A stretch of DNA of 64,000 nt, taken from positions 1 through 64,000 of the forward strand of contig NZ_AXAR01000012.1 in assembly GCF_000472905.1 (NCBI RefSeq). The letters are read 5' to 3'. Below the pieces are notes generated by a model that was not told the DNA's origin, did not search any database, and saw only the letters and a program-made list of their open reading frames with translations. Positions 1 to 8,462 of this stretch are shown here, one piece after another; the stretch's first letter is position 1; every line of letters begins with the position of its first letter. Source of the DNA: Alicyclobacillus pomorum DSM 14955. GTDB taxonomy: Bacteria; Bacillota; Bacilli; Alicyclobacillales; Alicyclobacillaceae. The translations under genes and the position numbers were made by a program.

Positions 1-525
1 TTCTTCCGGATGAGGGGCGGTATCGATGCGGCCATCGCACGGGGACTGGCGTACGCGCCGTACGCGGACTTGGTCTGGTGTGAGACCTCCGAACCGAACA
101 TCGAAGAAGCGCGCAAGTTCGCGGAGGCGATTCACGCGGAGTTCCCAGACAAGTTGCTGGCCTACAACTGCTCGCCGTCGTTCAACTGGCGCAAGAAACT
201 GGATGAAAAGACGATTGCGGAGTTCCAGACGATGCTCGGACAAATGGGATACAAGTTCCAGTTCGTCACGCTGGCTGGATTCCACACGTTAAACCACAGC
301 ATGTTCCAATTGGCGTGGGACTACAACCGACGCGGTATGGCAGCCTACTCCGACTTGCAGCAGGCGGAATTCGCAAGCGAACAGTACGGCTACACCGCAA
401 CTCGCCATCAGCGGGAAGTCGGTACGGGCTACTTCGACGAAGTGGCACAGGTGATTGCTGGTGGATTGGCGTCCACGACCGCACTGACCGGCTCCACGGA
501 AGAGGAGCAGTTTGTCGAGGCTTGA
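1..525 (+). CDS. aceA: isocitrate lyase, C-terminal part (5' end outside window)
   Basis: Isocitrate lyase cleaves isocitrate to glyoxylate and succinate in the cytoplasmic glyoxylate shunt. The reading frame is open from base 1, so the gene enters the window from the left; about 174 C-terminal residues are present. The family segment NCSPSFNW and the following [15 protein letters not shown] stretch are clear. The catalytic KKCGH loop lies upstream and is not seen. The gene ends at TGA and is followed by a hairpin (605-645), so it is the last gene of its transcript. The family assignment is firm; the symbol assumes a standard single-domain enzyme. Confidence 0.93.
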   Translation, partial: FFRMRGGIDAAIARGLAYAPYADLVWCETSEPNIEEARKFAEAIHAEFPDKLLAYNCSPSFNWRKKLDEKTIAEFQTMLGQMGYKFQFVTLAGFHTLNHSMFQLAWDYNRRGMAAYSDLQQAEFASEQYGYTATRHQREVGTGYFDEVAQVIAGGLASTTALTGSTEEEQFVEA

Positions 526-604
526 ACGAATGTTGCGCGCCTGAAGTCATTGGACTTTCGACGTACTCCTGTAGCACGAGCGAAGGTACGCGATACATCA
601 CACG

Positions 605-645
605 GGGCCGCGCCAAAAGCAGCAGGCATGCTTTTGGCACGGCCC
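605..645 (+). terminator. strong hairpin after aceA
   Basis: Arms of about 16 bases (GGGCCG then GCCAAAAGCA against TGCTTTTGGC then CGGCCC) pair with one C-A mismatch and a 7-base loop. There is no T-run behind it, so it is either a weak intrinsic terminator or an mRNA 3' end stabiliser. Confidence 0.55.
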
Positions 646-669
646 TACTGTCCATAAGCAGGGGTTGCG

Positions 670-706
670 TTGCTCATTGAAGGCGGAACCTTTACAATGA
701 TTGAAG
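670..706 (+). promoter_or_regulatory. promoter of the PerR-like gene with a PerR-box-like palindrome
   Basis: A -35 TTGCTC (670-675) and -10 TACAAT (693-698) are 17 bp apart. The 15-mer TTACAATGATTGAAG (692-706) overlaps the -10. It has the 7-1-7 layout of the PerR box (TTATAATNATTATAA) and matches 10 of 14 defined positions. Negative autoregulation is an inference. Confidence 0.5.
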
Positions 707-735
707 TATCATTTCGAGCGGAGAGGTGGAGAATC

Positions 736-1122
736 ATGGCGAATCTCACAAAGCAGCGACGAGCCGTTCTGGAAGTCGTGAAGGCATCGCATGACCATCC
801 GACCGCCGCTGACATCATGGATAGACTTCGTGAAAAGCAGTACAAATTCGCATACGCGACAGTATACAATTCCCTGAAGTACTTGGTTGAGCAGGGATTG
901 ATCAAGGAGCTACATATCACGGGTGGTGTCTCCAGGTACGACGGACGGATGGAGGAGCATCACCACGCGGTCTGTGACAAGTGCGGCAAGATGGTGGAAG
1001 TTCTCACCGAATTGCCTGGAGATTTCCTGGAAGAGGTGGCTCGGGAAACAGGTTTTTTGATTCAACGCCACCACCTGATTTTCCACGGTTTGTGTAAGGA
1101 ATGTCAGGATGCAGCACGTTAA
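736..1122 (+). CDS. perR: Fur-family regulator, PerR-like
   Basis: Metal-dependent DNA-binding repressor of the Fur family. The N-terminal winged helix (about residues 1-75, with HPTAADIMDRL and ATVYNSLKYL) is followed by a dimerisation domain with the HHHAVCDKCG motif and a C-terminal CKEC pair. These are the two CXXC structural zinc sites of PerR and Fur. I call PerR rather than Fur or Zur from the overall pattern and the PerR-box-like site in its promoter; the regulatory metal ligands cannot be settled by eye. The ATG at 736 follows GGAGAGGTGGAGA; an in-frame codon at 670 lies inside the -35 box and is excluded. At 128 aa it is about 15 aa shorter than usual. Confidence 0.8.
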   Translation: MANLTKQRRAVLEVVKASHDHPTAADIMDRLREKQYKFAYATVYNSLKYLVEQGLIKELHITGGVSRYDGRMEEHHHAVCDKCGKMVEVLTELPGDFLEEVARETGFLIQRHHLIFHGLCKECQDAAR

Positions 1123-1164
1123 GGGTGTGCTGCCCAGGCAGGAAGCCGGGCCTCATTGACACAT

Positions 1165-1222
1165 GCGATGGGGCTGTCTGACCAAAGGTGACAACGCTTA
1201 CCTCACTGGGCAGCCCCATTGC
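1165..1222. terminator. hairpin between convergent perR and hprK
   Basis: GCGATGGGGCTG (1165-1176) pairs with CAGCCCCATTGC (1211-1222), one G-T wobble, across a 34-base loop. It overlaps the last codons of hprK. There is no clear T-run, so its role as a shared terminator is tentative. Confidence 0.4.
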
Positions 1223-2165
1223 TGTTCGACTTCTGGGAATCTGACGTTGAATCTGTCATCCAAATCCGCTCCTGATATACTTTCAGGGCATCATATCCTG
1301 CGAGCTTTAAACGCCAGTTCTTGCACGCGACCTCCACCAATGATGCGATGTCTCGACCGGGACGTACCGGAATGTCAATTTGGGGAATCGAGACACCCAG
1401 GTATTCCACGTCTTCCGCTTCTGACCCGAGCACCAGCAACTCCGTATCTACATGGTCATCCCAATGGATGAGCTGAATTTCCAGATCTACATGCGTTTCG
1501 TCTTGGAACGCACCGGATCCAAACAGTCGGGTCACATCGATGAATCCAATCCCGCGAAGGTGCAATAGTTCGCGGTTGTTTACGTTGTGTGTGCCGATTA
1601 ACGTTTCGGGCCCGATTTGCTTGACGATGACAATGTCGTCTGAGATGAGGCGATGCCCACGCTCGATGAGCGTCAGTGCCAACTCGCTCTTACCAATCCC
1701 GCTGACCCCTCGCAAGATGACGCCGACACCAAAAATATTCATGCAGACGCCGTGGATGGAGGCCTCTTCTGCAAGTTCACGCTCCAGAAAGTTGCTGAGC
1801 AAGCTAATAAACCGCGTAGATTTACTCGTTGTGCGAAGAAGCGGTATGTGACGCTGGTCACAGTGCTTCGAGAAAAAGTCGAGCCCCTGCTGACCACGGG
1901 TGATGATGAAGCAAGGGGGTTCTCGTGCCACAACCTGACCAATGCGCAAGTCTCGTTCGGCGAGGGGCAGAGAATGGAGGTATGTAATTTCGGTTCTCCC
2001 CAAGATCTGAATTCGTTCCTGTGGGAAATATTCGAGATACCCCGTGAACTCCAATCCAGGCCGATGGATATCGTCACTCTCAATGTGTCGACGTAATCCT
2101 GTTCCCCCTGCAACCACTTCTAGATCGAACTTGTCCACGATTTGCTGAACCGCGATGTGTTTCAC
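1203..2165 (-). CDS. hprK: HPr kinase/phosphorylase
   Basis: Bifunctional enzyme that phosphorylates Ser46 of HPr with ATP or PPi, and removes the phosphate. It is the sensor of carbon catabolite repression in Bacillota. The 320-aa length is normal. The P-loop GVSGIGKS is at residues 153-160, the preceding conserved HG at 138-139, and the C-terminal signature region LRGIGFIDVTRLFG follows. The start is GTG at 2165 with GGAGG seven bases upstream; no better ATG exists. Its substrate is encoded at 19334-19600 with Ser46 intact, but hprK is not next to lgt as in Bacillus. It is 81 bp downstream of the UDG-like gene on the same strand and could share its transcript. Confidence 0.95.
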   Translation of the reverse strand: MKHIAVQQIVDKFDLEVVAGGTGLRRHIESDDIHRPGLEFTGYLEYFPQERIQILGRTEITYLHSLPLAERDLRIGQVVAREPPCFIITRGQQGLDFFSKHCDQRHIPLLRTTSKSTRFISLLSNFLERELAEEASIHGVCMNIFGVGVILRGVSGIGKSELALTLIERGHRLISDDIVIVKQIGPETLIGTHNVNNRELLHLRGIGFIDVTRLFGSGAFQDETHVDLEIQLIHWDDHVDTELLVLGSEAEDVEYLGVSIPQIDIPVRPGRDIASLVEVACKNWRLKLAGYDALKVYQERIWMTDSTSDSQKSNSNGAAQ

Positions 2166-2219
2166 TGAGATCCTCCGTATACCGTTCCGATTCTATATCC
2201 TTCGTCGGTTAGTATCGAG

Positions 2220-2232
2220 TATCACAGTGATA
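2220..2232. promoter_or_regulatory. 13-bp perfect palindrome upstream of hprK
   Basis: TATCAC-A-GTGATA sits in the 81-bp gap between the UDG-like gene and hprK, about 55 bp before the hprK start. It could be an operator; the protein is unknown. Confidence 0.25.
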
Positions 2233-2246
2233 TCTATACCGGTAGC

Positions 2247-2921
2247 TCAGGAACTTGCCTGTTGGTAGATAACCGACGTCTCAAGAGCACGTTGGACTTG
2301 CGAAACAACCTCCCTGTACCGAGGCCTATCCCACGAATTGTAGGAAGGGTGCGGGACACCATCGATGACGGTCCAATTCGCTGACGATACTTGGGCCAGG
2401 CGAAAGAATTTTTGTGCAAACCGGCCACACGGAATCATGAAGGCTGGGCGGTCCTGCAAAAGCTGTAACTTGTGCCGCAGTGAAGCGACCAACGTGCTTT
2501 GAACTGCGTTTAATAGGTCGTCGCGGAGGTCGTCTTTGTGGTTTGCGGTTCGAACTTGCTCCATGGCTCGCAACCATTGCAGGTATTGTTGTCTATCCGC
2601 GGGTGCGTAGGCGCTGGATTGCATTGGGATGTTGCAGACGTTCACTAGGCCGATGCGGCTCAGTCGAGGCCGGTTCAGGTGGTCATCCGCGTTCTTTTTC
2701 ACGAGCCGCCCCAGAGGGAACTTCGCGAATTCCTCGCCAAACAAGTGACGGGTCATCGTCTGTCCGGAAGTACCAGAAACCGGGGCGCCGAACTTCAATT
2801 CCTGGACGTGCGGTGACTCGAGGAGAAAGATGCAGTTGGATGTCGGGAGCAGAATATCTTTTACTTCATACTTTGTGGAAAGTCGTTCTATCACGTGTCG
2901 AAATTGATCTTCATATGTCAT
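2247..2921 (-). CDS. uracil-DNA-glycosylase-superfamily-like protein
   Basis: 224-aa soluble protein that I place tentatively in the uracil-DNA glycosylase fold superfamily. Near the N-terminus it has a hydrophobic strand followed by LLESPHVQEL and GAPVSGTSG, and near the C-terminus VPHPSYNSW. The latter resembles the HPS motif that contacts the minor groove in UDG enzymes. The classic GQDPYH water-activating motif is missing, so catalytic activity is not assured. The chosen ATG at 2921 has GAGGAGGG eight bases upstream; an upstream in-frame start at 2951 has no ribosome binding site. It is divergent from the corA leader and upstream of hprK on the same strand. Confidence 0.5.
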   Translation of the reverse strand: MTYEDQFRHVIERLSTKYEVKDILLPTSNCIFLLESPHVQELKFGAPVSGTSGQTMTRHLFGEEFAKFPLGRLVKKNADDHLNRPRLSRIGLVNVCNIPMQSSAYAPADRQQYLQWLRAMEQVRTANHKDDLRDDLLNAVQSTLVASLRHKLQLLQDRPAFMIPCGRFAQKFFRLAQVSSANWTVIDGVPHPSYNSWDRPRYREVVSQVQRALETSVIYQQASS

Positions 2922-2960
2922 AAGCAGCCCTCCTCGCGGACATTGTAACACTGAGTTGTC

Positions 2961-2988
2961 TTGATTGTTCTAGGAAAGCCGCTATTAT
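2961..2988 (+). promoter_or_regulatory. promoter for M-box/corA transcript
   Basis: TTGATT (2961-2966) and TATTAT (2983-2988) with a 16-bp spacer, about 40 bp before the first conserved M-box base. Confidence 0.55.
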
Positions 2989-3024
2989 ATAGATGTAGCT
3001 TGAAATCGTGGAATTGCATATGGG

Positions 3025-3231
3025 GTTCTTCGTTAGGTGAGGCTTCTGCATAGATCACACGCCACTGCCCGGAAACGTCGAGAGACGCCAACTGGGTTAA
3101 CAGGCATTACCGGATTAAGGTTTTGCCTAATGTGGCTGAGCCAACAGGCTCTAGCTATGTACGTGCTAAAACTTCGACGAGTGGGGAAGGCAATAGAGGA
3201 TGGCGCCTTCACTTCGGTGAAGGCTTTTTTT
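3025..3231 (+). promoter_or_regulatory. M-box (ykoK-type) magnesium riboswitch
   Basis: The leader contains in order the conserved M-box blocks CGTTAGGTGAGGCTTCTG, ACTGCCCGGAAACGTCGA, GAGACGCCAACTGGGTTAAC and GTGCTAAAACTTCGACGAG, the layout of the ykoK leader family (Rfam RF00380). It is followed at once by an intrinsic terminator, so the expression platform is transcriptional. At high magnesium the folded aptamer should free the terminator and shut off the downstream corA, closing a feedback loop. The identification rests on recognised sequence blocks. Confidence 0.9.
3205..3231 (+). terminator. M-box expression-platform terminator
   Basis: GCCTTCAC-TTCG-GTGAAGGC (3205-3224) followed by seven T. 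It ends 38 bp before the corA start, so it can only act as an attenuator of that gene. Confidence 0.9.
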
Positions 3232-3269
3232 ATGATGGCGATTGGGCCGCAAGAAAGGGGATGTGCGGT

Positions 3270-4241
3270 ATGATCAAAACCTACTTTTATGACGACGAAC
3301 TCAAGCAGACGTTTCACGATGTGGATCTGACCAAGCGTGACGAACTGCTGGCCAACGAGCGAAATCTCTTATGGATTGATCTGTTTAACTGGTCGCCTCA
3401 GGAGGTCAAGTTTGTCGGTGAAACGTTTGGCTTCCATCCCCTTACTATCGAAGACTGTATGCACGACTCACCGCGTGCCAAAGTGGACTCGTATGATGGG
3501 TATTACTTTTTTGAACTGCACGCCTTGAAGTACGATGAGGAAAGTGAGCGAGAGATCACCAGCGAAGAACTCAACGTGTTCCTCGGGCAGAACTACATCG
3601 TGACGGTGCACAAGCACCCCATTCAGTCAGTCGGGCGAATTGCGAGCCGTTCCATTCGCGAACCGCAATACATGAACAAGGGCGCTGACTTTTTGTTGTA
3701 CTCGATTGTGGACGGCATCGTCGACACGTACTTTCCGATTATGGATAGGCTTGGCGTTCGTATTGATGAGCTCGAGGATGAGATGTACGAGCATCCTGCC
3801 ATGGAAATCACCGAAGAGTTCCTCGCGCTCAAGCGGACCATCGTTACGATTCGGCGGGTGATTCAACCCAAGCGTAGAATTTTTGCGTCGGTCGGATCTC
3901 CCTATTCGTTTGAAGTGAAGGAAGAAAACATTCCGTACTACATGGACTTAACGGACCACCTGGAGCGGATTGCCGACACGCTCGAAGTGTACCGCGACCT
4001 CGTGTCTGGTGCACTGGACACGTACTCTTCCTTGGGAACCGCGAAAACAAACGAAACCATGCGGGTCCTGACCGTCATCACCACGCTGACGGCTACACTG
4101 ACGCTGATTACAGGGATATTCGGTATGAACGTACCTCTTCCGTTGCAGCACTACTGGATCTCCTCCATTCTCGTCATGGTTCTGATGGGCGTTGTCACGT
4201 GGTGGATGGTATGGTTTTTCAAACGGAAAAAGTGGCTGTAA
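3270..4241 (+). CDS. corA: CorA-type magnesium transporter
   Basis: Pentameric membrane channel for magnesium (and cobalt). The 323-aa protein has a long acidic cytoplasmic N-terminal domain, a stalk helix, and two C-terminal transmembrane segments. The invariant GMN selectivity motif (about residue 285, in GIFGMNVPL) ends the first segment, and a basic KRKKWL tail closes the protein. The ATG at 3270 has AAGGGG nine bases upstream; the ATG at 3261 abuts the ribosome site and upstream codons lie inside the riboswitch. The M-box in front of it makes magnesium the likely physiological substrate. Confidence 0.95.
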   Translation: MIKTYFYDDELKQTFHDVDLTKRDELLANERNLLWIDLFNWSPQEVKFVGETFGFHPLTIEDCMHDSPRAKVDSYDGYYFFELHALKYDEESEREITSEELNVFLGQNYIVTVHKHPIQSVGRIASRSIREPQYMNKGADFLLYSIVDGIVDTYFPIMDRLGVRIDELEDEMYEHPAMEITEEFLALKRTIVTIRRVIQPKRRIFASVGSPYSFEVKEENIPYYMDLTDHLERIADTLEVYRDLVSGALDTYSSLGTAKTNETMRVLTVITTLTATLTLITGIFGMNVPLPLQHYWISSILVMVLMGVVTWWMVWFFKRKKWL

Positions 4242-4322
4242 GGACGCGTTTTCGACACACTCGGCATGCGCAGCACCACGACGGACGAATCTGGTGAAAG
4301 TTTACAAATCGCGCGATGGAGA

Positions 4323-4347
4323 GCCCGCCGACCGGCGGGCTTTGCTT
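4323..4347 (+). terminator. terminator after corA
   Basis: GCCCGCC-GACC-GGCGGGC (4323-4340) followed by TTTGCTT. Confidence 0.75.
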
Positions 4348-4374
4348 GGATTGCGCGATTCCGTCGCGTATACT
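4346..4374 (+). promoter_or_regulatory. promoter of queD-queE
   Basis: TTGGAT (4346-4351) and TATACT (4369-4374), 17-bp spacer, directly behind the corA terminator and 57 bp before queD. No preQ1 riboswitch pattern was found in the leader. Confidence 0.7.
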
Positions 4375-4431
4375 ACCATTTCAATGTTGACAAATCGCTC
4401 GGTTCTACGATGGAGGAAAGGAGGGCTGTGA

Positions 4432-4869
4432 ATGTTGCAACAATTCTACCCGCAGGTGCAACATGACTTTCGCTACGAATTGAACAAGGACATGCATTTG
4501 TCCACTGCACACTATATCCCCGATGAAGGGGCGGGTGTCTGCCAGCGCGTCCACGGCCACACCTACTTTATCAACGTGACCGTCGCTGGTGACGAACTGG
4601 ATAGTTCCGGATTTCTTATCAACTTCAAACTGCTCAAAGAGCTTGTGCATGAGCGCTGGGATCACCGACTGCTGAATGACGATCCGCTCTTTTCCGCCAC
4701 CGATGGCAACCACTTTCCGACCACGGAAGTGGTCGCGCGCAAGGTTTGGGAAATCGTGCAGGAGGTCTTGGACAGCAAGCCCAATAAGCCGGTTTGCGTT
4801 CAGGTGGTCGTCCGGGAAACGCCCACGAGCTACGTGGTCTTTCGCCCGAAAAAGGGAGTCGACTACTAA
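4432..4869 (+). CDS. queD: 6-carboxytetrahydropterin synthase
   Basis: Converts dihydroneopterin triphosphate to 6-carboxy-5,6,7,8-tetrahydropterin, the second step of queuosine precursor (preQ0) synthesis. The 145-aa protein carries the zinc ligands His27 (STAHYIP), His41 and His43 (VHGHTYF) and the catalytic Cys37 (GVCQRVHG), plus the conserved DHRLLND block. Its stop codon overlaps the queE start by one base (TAATG), which implies translational coupling. A strong AGGAGGG site precedes the ATG. Confidence 0.95.
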   Translation: MLQQFYPQVQHDFRYELNKDMHLSTAHYIPDEGAGVCQRVHGHTYFINVTVAGDELDSSGFLINFKLLKELVHERWDHRLLNDDPLFSATDGNHFPTTEVVARKVWEIVQEVLDSKPNKPVCVQVVVRETPTSYVVFRPKKGVDY

Positions 4870-5582
4870 TGGCCAAGTTGCCAGTGATGGAGATTTTCGG
4901 CCCGACCATCCAAGGGGAAGGTATGGCGATTGGCCGCAAGACGATGTTTGTTCGAACCGCAGGGTGTGATTACCACTGTCGCTGGTGTGATTCGAAGTTT
5001 ACGTGGGACGGTTCCTCCAAGGCGAAGCCCATGACGCCGCAAGAGGTCTGGCAGGAACTGAACCGCCTCGCTCGCGGGAACTTCGATTATGTGACTATCT
5101 CGGGCGGAAATCCAGCGCTGCTGAAGGATGCGATGGCGGAGTTTCTGGAACTGTTGCAGAACAACGGAATTCGGACCGGGTTGGAGACCCAGGGAAGTAT
5201 CTGGAGGGACTGGTTTTCTGCGATTGACGACTTGACAATTAGCCCCAAGCCACCGAGTTCTGGCATGGAGACAGACTGGCATGTGCTGGCGGACCTTCTT
5301 CGTAGGGTGGAGGCGGACCACATTCACGCGTCTTTAAAAGTGGTTGTGTTTGACGACGTGGATTACGAATACGCAAAGGAAGTCCATCGGCGGTGGCCGG
5401 CCGTCCCGTTCTACCTCTCGGTGGGTAACGACGATACCACGTCAGAAGGAGATGTATCGGGACGTTTGCTGCAGAAGTTGGCGTGGCTGACGGACAAAAT
5501 CATTGCGGATCCAGAGATGAACGATGTTCGCGTATTGCCACAACTGCACGTATTGTTGTGGGGGAACAAGCGAGGCGTGTAA
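4869..5582 (+). CDS. queE: 7-carboxy-7-deazaguanine synthase
   Basis: Radical SAM enzyme that contracts 6-carboxytetrahydropterin to 7-carboxy-7-deazaguanine. The 237-aa sequence has the N-terminal substrate motif IFGPTIQGEG and the CxxxCxxC iron-sulfur motif at Cys33, Cys37 and Cys40 (CDYHCRWC), followed by TISGGNPAL. The ATG at 4869 overlaps the queD stop; an upstream in-frame ATG at 4794 lies inside queD. The gene ends at a bidirectional terminator shared with queC. Confidence 0.95.
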   Translation: MAKLPVMEIFGPTIQGEGMAIGRKTMFVRTAGCDYHCRWCDSKFTWDGSSKAKPMTPQEVWQELNRLARGNFDYVTISGGNPALLKDAMAEFLELLQNNGIRTGLETQGSIWRDWFSAIDDLTISPKPPSSGMETDWHVLADLLRRVEADHIHASLKVVVFDDVDYEYAKEVHRRWPAVPFYLSVGNDDTTSEGDVSGRLLQKLAWLTDKIIADPEMNDVRVLPQLHVLLWGNKRGV

Positions 5583-5596
5583 ACTGGCACTGATGG

Positions 5597-5640
5597 AAAC
5601 AGCCGCCGATGTGGTGTGACTCGCCACGGGCGGCTGTTTT
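5597..5640. terminator. bidirectional terminator between queE and queC
   Basis: AAACAGCCGCC (5597-5607) pairs with GGCGGCTGTTT (5629-5639). An inner GTGG/CCAC pair extends the stem, and there are T or A runs on both sides, as expected between convergent genes. Confidence 0.85.
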
Positions 5641-5664
5641 CAATCCAGCGGATGACTTGCACTT

Positions 5665-6330
5665 TCAGTCGATGGTGTTGCGTTCCATGAGATACGCTTG
5701 CAATCCGTTGTTGCGGAGCACGCAAGCTGGGCACTTTCCACATCCGTCTCCGATAATCCCTTCGTAGCAGGTCAGGGTCTCCTCGCGGACGAGGTCAAAA
5801 CACCCGAGTTCATCGGCAAGGGCCCACGTCTGCTTCTTGTCCAGCCACATGAGCGGTGTGTGAATGACAAATTCCGCATTCATGGCCAAGTTGAGCGTCA
5901 CGTTGAGCGATTTGATGAACACATCCCGGCAATCTGGATAACCGCTGAAGTCGGTCTGGCAGACGCCCGTCACGATGTGCTTTGCCCCGACCTGGCTGGC
6001 GAGGATACCGGCAAATGCAAGGAATACCAGGTTTCTGCCGGGAACAAAGGTAGACGGTAAAGCTCCGTCCTTCCCGGCTTCAACGGGGATGTCCGCGCGC
6101 GTCAGTGCGCTGGGGGCCAGCTGGTTCAGCAAGGCCATGTCCAACACGTGATGGCGGACACCGAACTTGTTGGCAATGTTTTTCGCACATTCAATTTCTT
6201 TTTCGTGGCGCTGGTTGTAATGAAATGTGACCGCCTCAACTTCCCGAAATGTACGAAGCGCCCACGCAAGACAGGTCGTGCTGTCCTGTCCGCCGCTGAA
6301 TACAACCACCGCTTTTTCTTGACTCAGCAT
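5665..6330 (-). CDS. queC: 7-cyano-7-deazaguanine (preQ0) synthase
   Basis: ATP-dependent enzyme that turns 7-carboxy-7-deazaguanine into preQ0. The 221-aa protein has the PP-loop SGGQDST at residues 12-18 and four C-terminal zinc cysteines (Cys188, 197, 200 and 203, in [16 protein letters not shown]). The ATG at 6330 has GGGGGAG just upstream; the in-frame codon 69 bp further out adds an unrelated N-terminus. It is convergent with queDE instead of cotranscribed with them, and queF is not in the window. Confidence 0.95.
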   Translation of the reverse strand: MLSQEKAVVVFSGGQDSTTCLAWALRTFREVEAVTFHYNQRHEKEIECAKNIANKFGVRHHVLDMALLNQLAPSALTRADIPVEAGKDGALPSTFVPGRNLVFLAFAGILASQVGAKHIVTGVCQTDFSGYPDCRDVFIKSLNVTLNLAMNAEFVIHTPLMWLDKKQTWALADELGCFDLVREETLTCYEGIIGDGCGKCPACVLRNNGLQAYLMERNTID

Positions 6331-6437
6331 GTTCACTCCCCCGGTTTCATTGGACTTCTTTGTTTCCATGTTACCGCAACGCCTAGACACGGGCGCCAAG
6401 CCAGCCGCACGCGAGGACCGATGACGGAATCGGCCGG

Positions 6438-7100
6438 CTACTCCTGTGCCAGATTCGCCACTTGCTGCAGCGATTCCGCCGGTCCTACCAGGACGAGGAT
6501 GTCCTCCGGCTGAATCACGTCGTTTGCGGTCACGGGGAACACTGTGGTCTTTCCACGGATAATCATCACCACTTGTACGCCGAAACGTTTCGGTAAGTTC
6601 AGCTTCACCAGAGATTTGTTCAGCAACTCCCCGGACGCTGCCAATTCCATCATGAACACTTCTTCGTAGAGTTCAATCATTTCCAAGACGGACGAGCGGG
6701 TTAACAAGCGGGCCAGGCGGACGCCGGAGTCGTGTTCTGGATACACAATTCTGTCCGCCCCCAGACGGTCGAGGATCTTCCCGTGCGTTGCATGCATGGC
6801 TTTGGCAACGACGTACAGCCCAAAATCTTTGCAGTTGATGGTGGCGTGGTTTGACGCCGTCTCGTCGTCGCCGATGGCGATGATGACGGCATCAACATCC
6901 TTGATGCCAACTTCCGCCAGGAATTCGATGTCTTCCGCGTTGCCGATGGCGGTGTGACACATCGGAGCCAAGGGTTCGAGACAGGCTGGGTCTCGGTCAA
7001 TCAAGAGGACGTGGTGCCCGTGCCGAATTAGCTCCCGCGCAGCCCCTGTGCCGAACCGCCCAGCGCCGATAATGCCAAACGTCATTTTCTTTCTCGCCAT
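6438..7100 (-). CDS. ktrA: KtrA/KtrC-type potassium uptake regulatory subunit
   Basis: Cytoplasmic RCK gating subunit of a Ktr potassium transporter. The 220-aa protein has an N-terminal Rossmann domain with GIIGAGRFG at residues 9-17 and acidic LLIDRDP at the end of the second strand, typical of NAD(H)/ATP/ADP binding. A C-terminal RCK_C domain covers about residues 140-215. AGGAGG precedes the ATG. It lies 48 bp downstream of the membrane subunit on the same strand, an operon. KtrA and KtrC cannot be separated by eye. Confidence 0.88.
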   Translation of the reverse strand: MARKKMTFGIIGAGRFGTGAARELIRHGHHVLLIDRDPACLEPLAPMCHTAIGNAEDIEFLAEVGIKDVDAVIIAIGDDETASNHATINCKDFGLYVVAKAMHATHGKILDRLGADRIVYPEHDSGVRLARLLTRSSVLEMIELYEEVFMMELAASGELLNKSLVKLNLPKRFGVQVVMIIRGKTTVFPVTANDVIQPEDILVLVGPAESLQQVANLAQE

Positions 7101-7148
7101 TCAGCGTCCTCCTACCCAGATAAAAATGTTGCTCTGCGTCACGTCCAT

Positions 7149-8462
7149 CTAGCCAATCAGAATTTTTTCTTCTACGTAACGCACCTTCGACTGACGCTTT
7201 TGCACGATGCTCATTAAGAATGTAAAGATGCCAATTCGCCCGAGGTACATTGTAAAGATAATGACCCATTTCATCGGGACCCCGACAATGCCTGTAATCC
7301 CAGTGGTCAAGCCGACAGTGCCAAACGCGGAGACTTCCTCAAACAAAATACGCAGCAACGAGATCCCAGGCTCAAGGACGGCGCCAATCAGCGTGCCGGT
7401 CACGACCACCCCCATACCGAGCAGAAAAATGACCAGCGACTTGTGCGCGATGTGCCACGGAATGGTTCGGCGCGATGCGGTGATGTCGGCACTGCCGCGG
7501 ATGGTTGCCATCGCCGTTTTGATGAGCATGAAGAACGTGGTCGTCTTGATCCCGCCACCGGTTGAACTCGGAGACGCGCCGATGAACATGAGAATAATCA
7601 GCACCATCCAGGTCACCTCGTGCATGTTGCCAATCGGCACCGAATCAAATCCGGCGGTGCGCGTTGTGACGGAGGTGAACCAGGCGTTGAGTACTTTGCT
7701 CGGCCAACTCAGGTGCGCCATGGACCCATGCGCTTCAAAGACCAGTGTAAGCAACGTCCCTACCACAAGCAGGAGGCCCGTCATTTTCAAGACAATTTTT
7801 GTGTGCAATGACAGTTGATGATTGCGTCGATAGTTGTACAACTCCACAAGGACGAGAAAGCCGATACCACCGAGGATAATCAGCAGGCTGGTCAGAAGTA
7901 GGACGAACGCGTCGTTTTGGAATCCTTCCAAGTTATTACCCCAGACATCGAACCCTGCGTTATTGAATGCGGACACCGAGTGAAACGCGCTGATGGCCAA
8001 CGCTTTCAGCCAAGAGTAGTGGTAGACGAAGTGGAAATACAGTGCAAACAGCACTGTCGCTGTGCCTTCAATGGCGAAACTGAAGTAGAGAATGCTCTTC
8101 ATCAGCCGGACGATGCCGCGCAATTGAAAATTTTTGTCCTCTGCGATGAACATTCTATCGCCCAGAGTAATTTTACGGCCCGTGACGAGGTAAATCGATG
8201 TGGTGACCAGTGTGATACCCGCCCCCCCAATTTGAATCAGGAGTGCGATGACAAAGTCGCCCACAGGTGTCCACGTCGTCTTTGTCACGACAGAGGACAG
8301 TCCCGTTACGTACAATGCACTCGCTGACGTGAAGCAGGCGTCGGTAAAGCTGACTTCCGTCTGTCTACAGATAGGCAGCATGAGAAATAGCGCGCCGAGC
8401 AGCGCCACGACCAAGTAACTGAGGGCAATGCGTTGCGAAGGGCTCATGCGCGTCCAGGTCAA
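7149..8462 (-). CDS. ktrB: KtrB/KtrD-type potassium channel subunit (TrkH family)
   Basis: Membrane subunit of a sodium-dependent potassium uptake system. The 437-aa protein has four repeated M1-P-M2 units. Selectivity-filter glycines are visible in TSASALYVTGL, FNNAGFDVWG, TRTAGFDSV and SAFGTVGLT. The best start is TTG at 8462 with GAGGAG nine bases upstream; an ATG five codons inside is the alternative. A TATAAT on the minus strand (8503-8498) may be its -10, leaving a leader far too short for a c-di-AMP riboswitch. It is cotranscribed with the gating subunit. Confidence 0.9.
   Translation of the reverse strand: MTWTRMSPSQRIALSYLVVALLGALFLMLPICRQTEVSFTDACFTSASALYVTGLSSVVTKTTWTPVGDFVIALLIQIGGAGITLVTTSIYLVTGRKITLGDRMFIAEDKNFQLRGIVRLMKSILYFSFAIEGTATVLFALYFHFVYHYSWLKALAISAFHSVSAFNNAGFDVWGNNLEGFQNDAFVLLLTSLLIILGGIGFLVLVELYNYRRNHQLSLHTKIVLKMTGLLLVVGTLLTLVFEAHGSMAHLSWPSKVLNAWFTSVTTRTAGFDSVPIGNMHEVTWMVLIILMFIGASPSSTGGGIKTTTFFMLIKTAMATIRGSADITASRRTIPWHIAHKSLVIFLLGMGVVVTGTLIGAVLEPGISLLRILFEEVSAFGTVGLTTGITGIVGVPMKWVIIFTMYLGRIGIFTFLMSIVQKRQSKVRYVEEKILIG

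Noticed and set aside
4381-4431. preQ1 riboswitch in the queD leader
   Set aside because: A GGTTCTA string is present, but the A-rich tail and pseudoknot partner of class I are missing.
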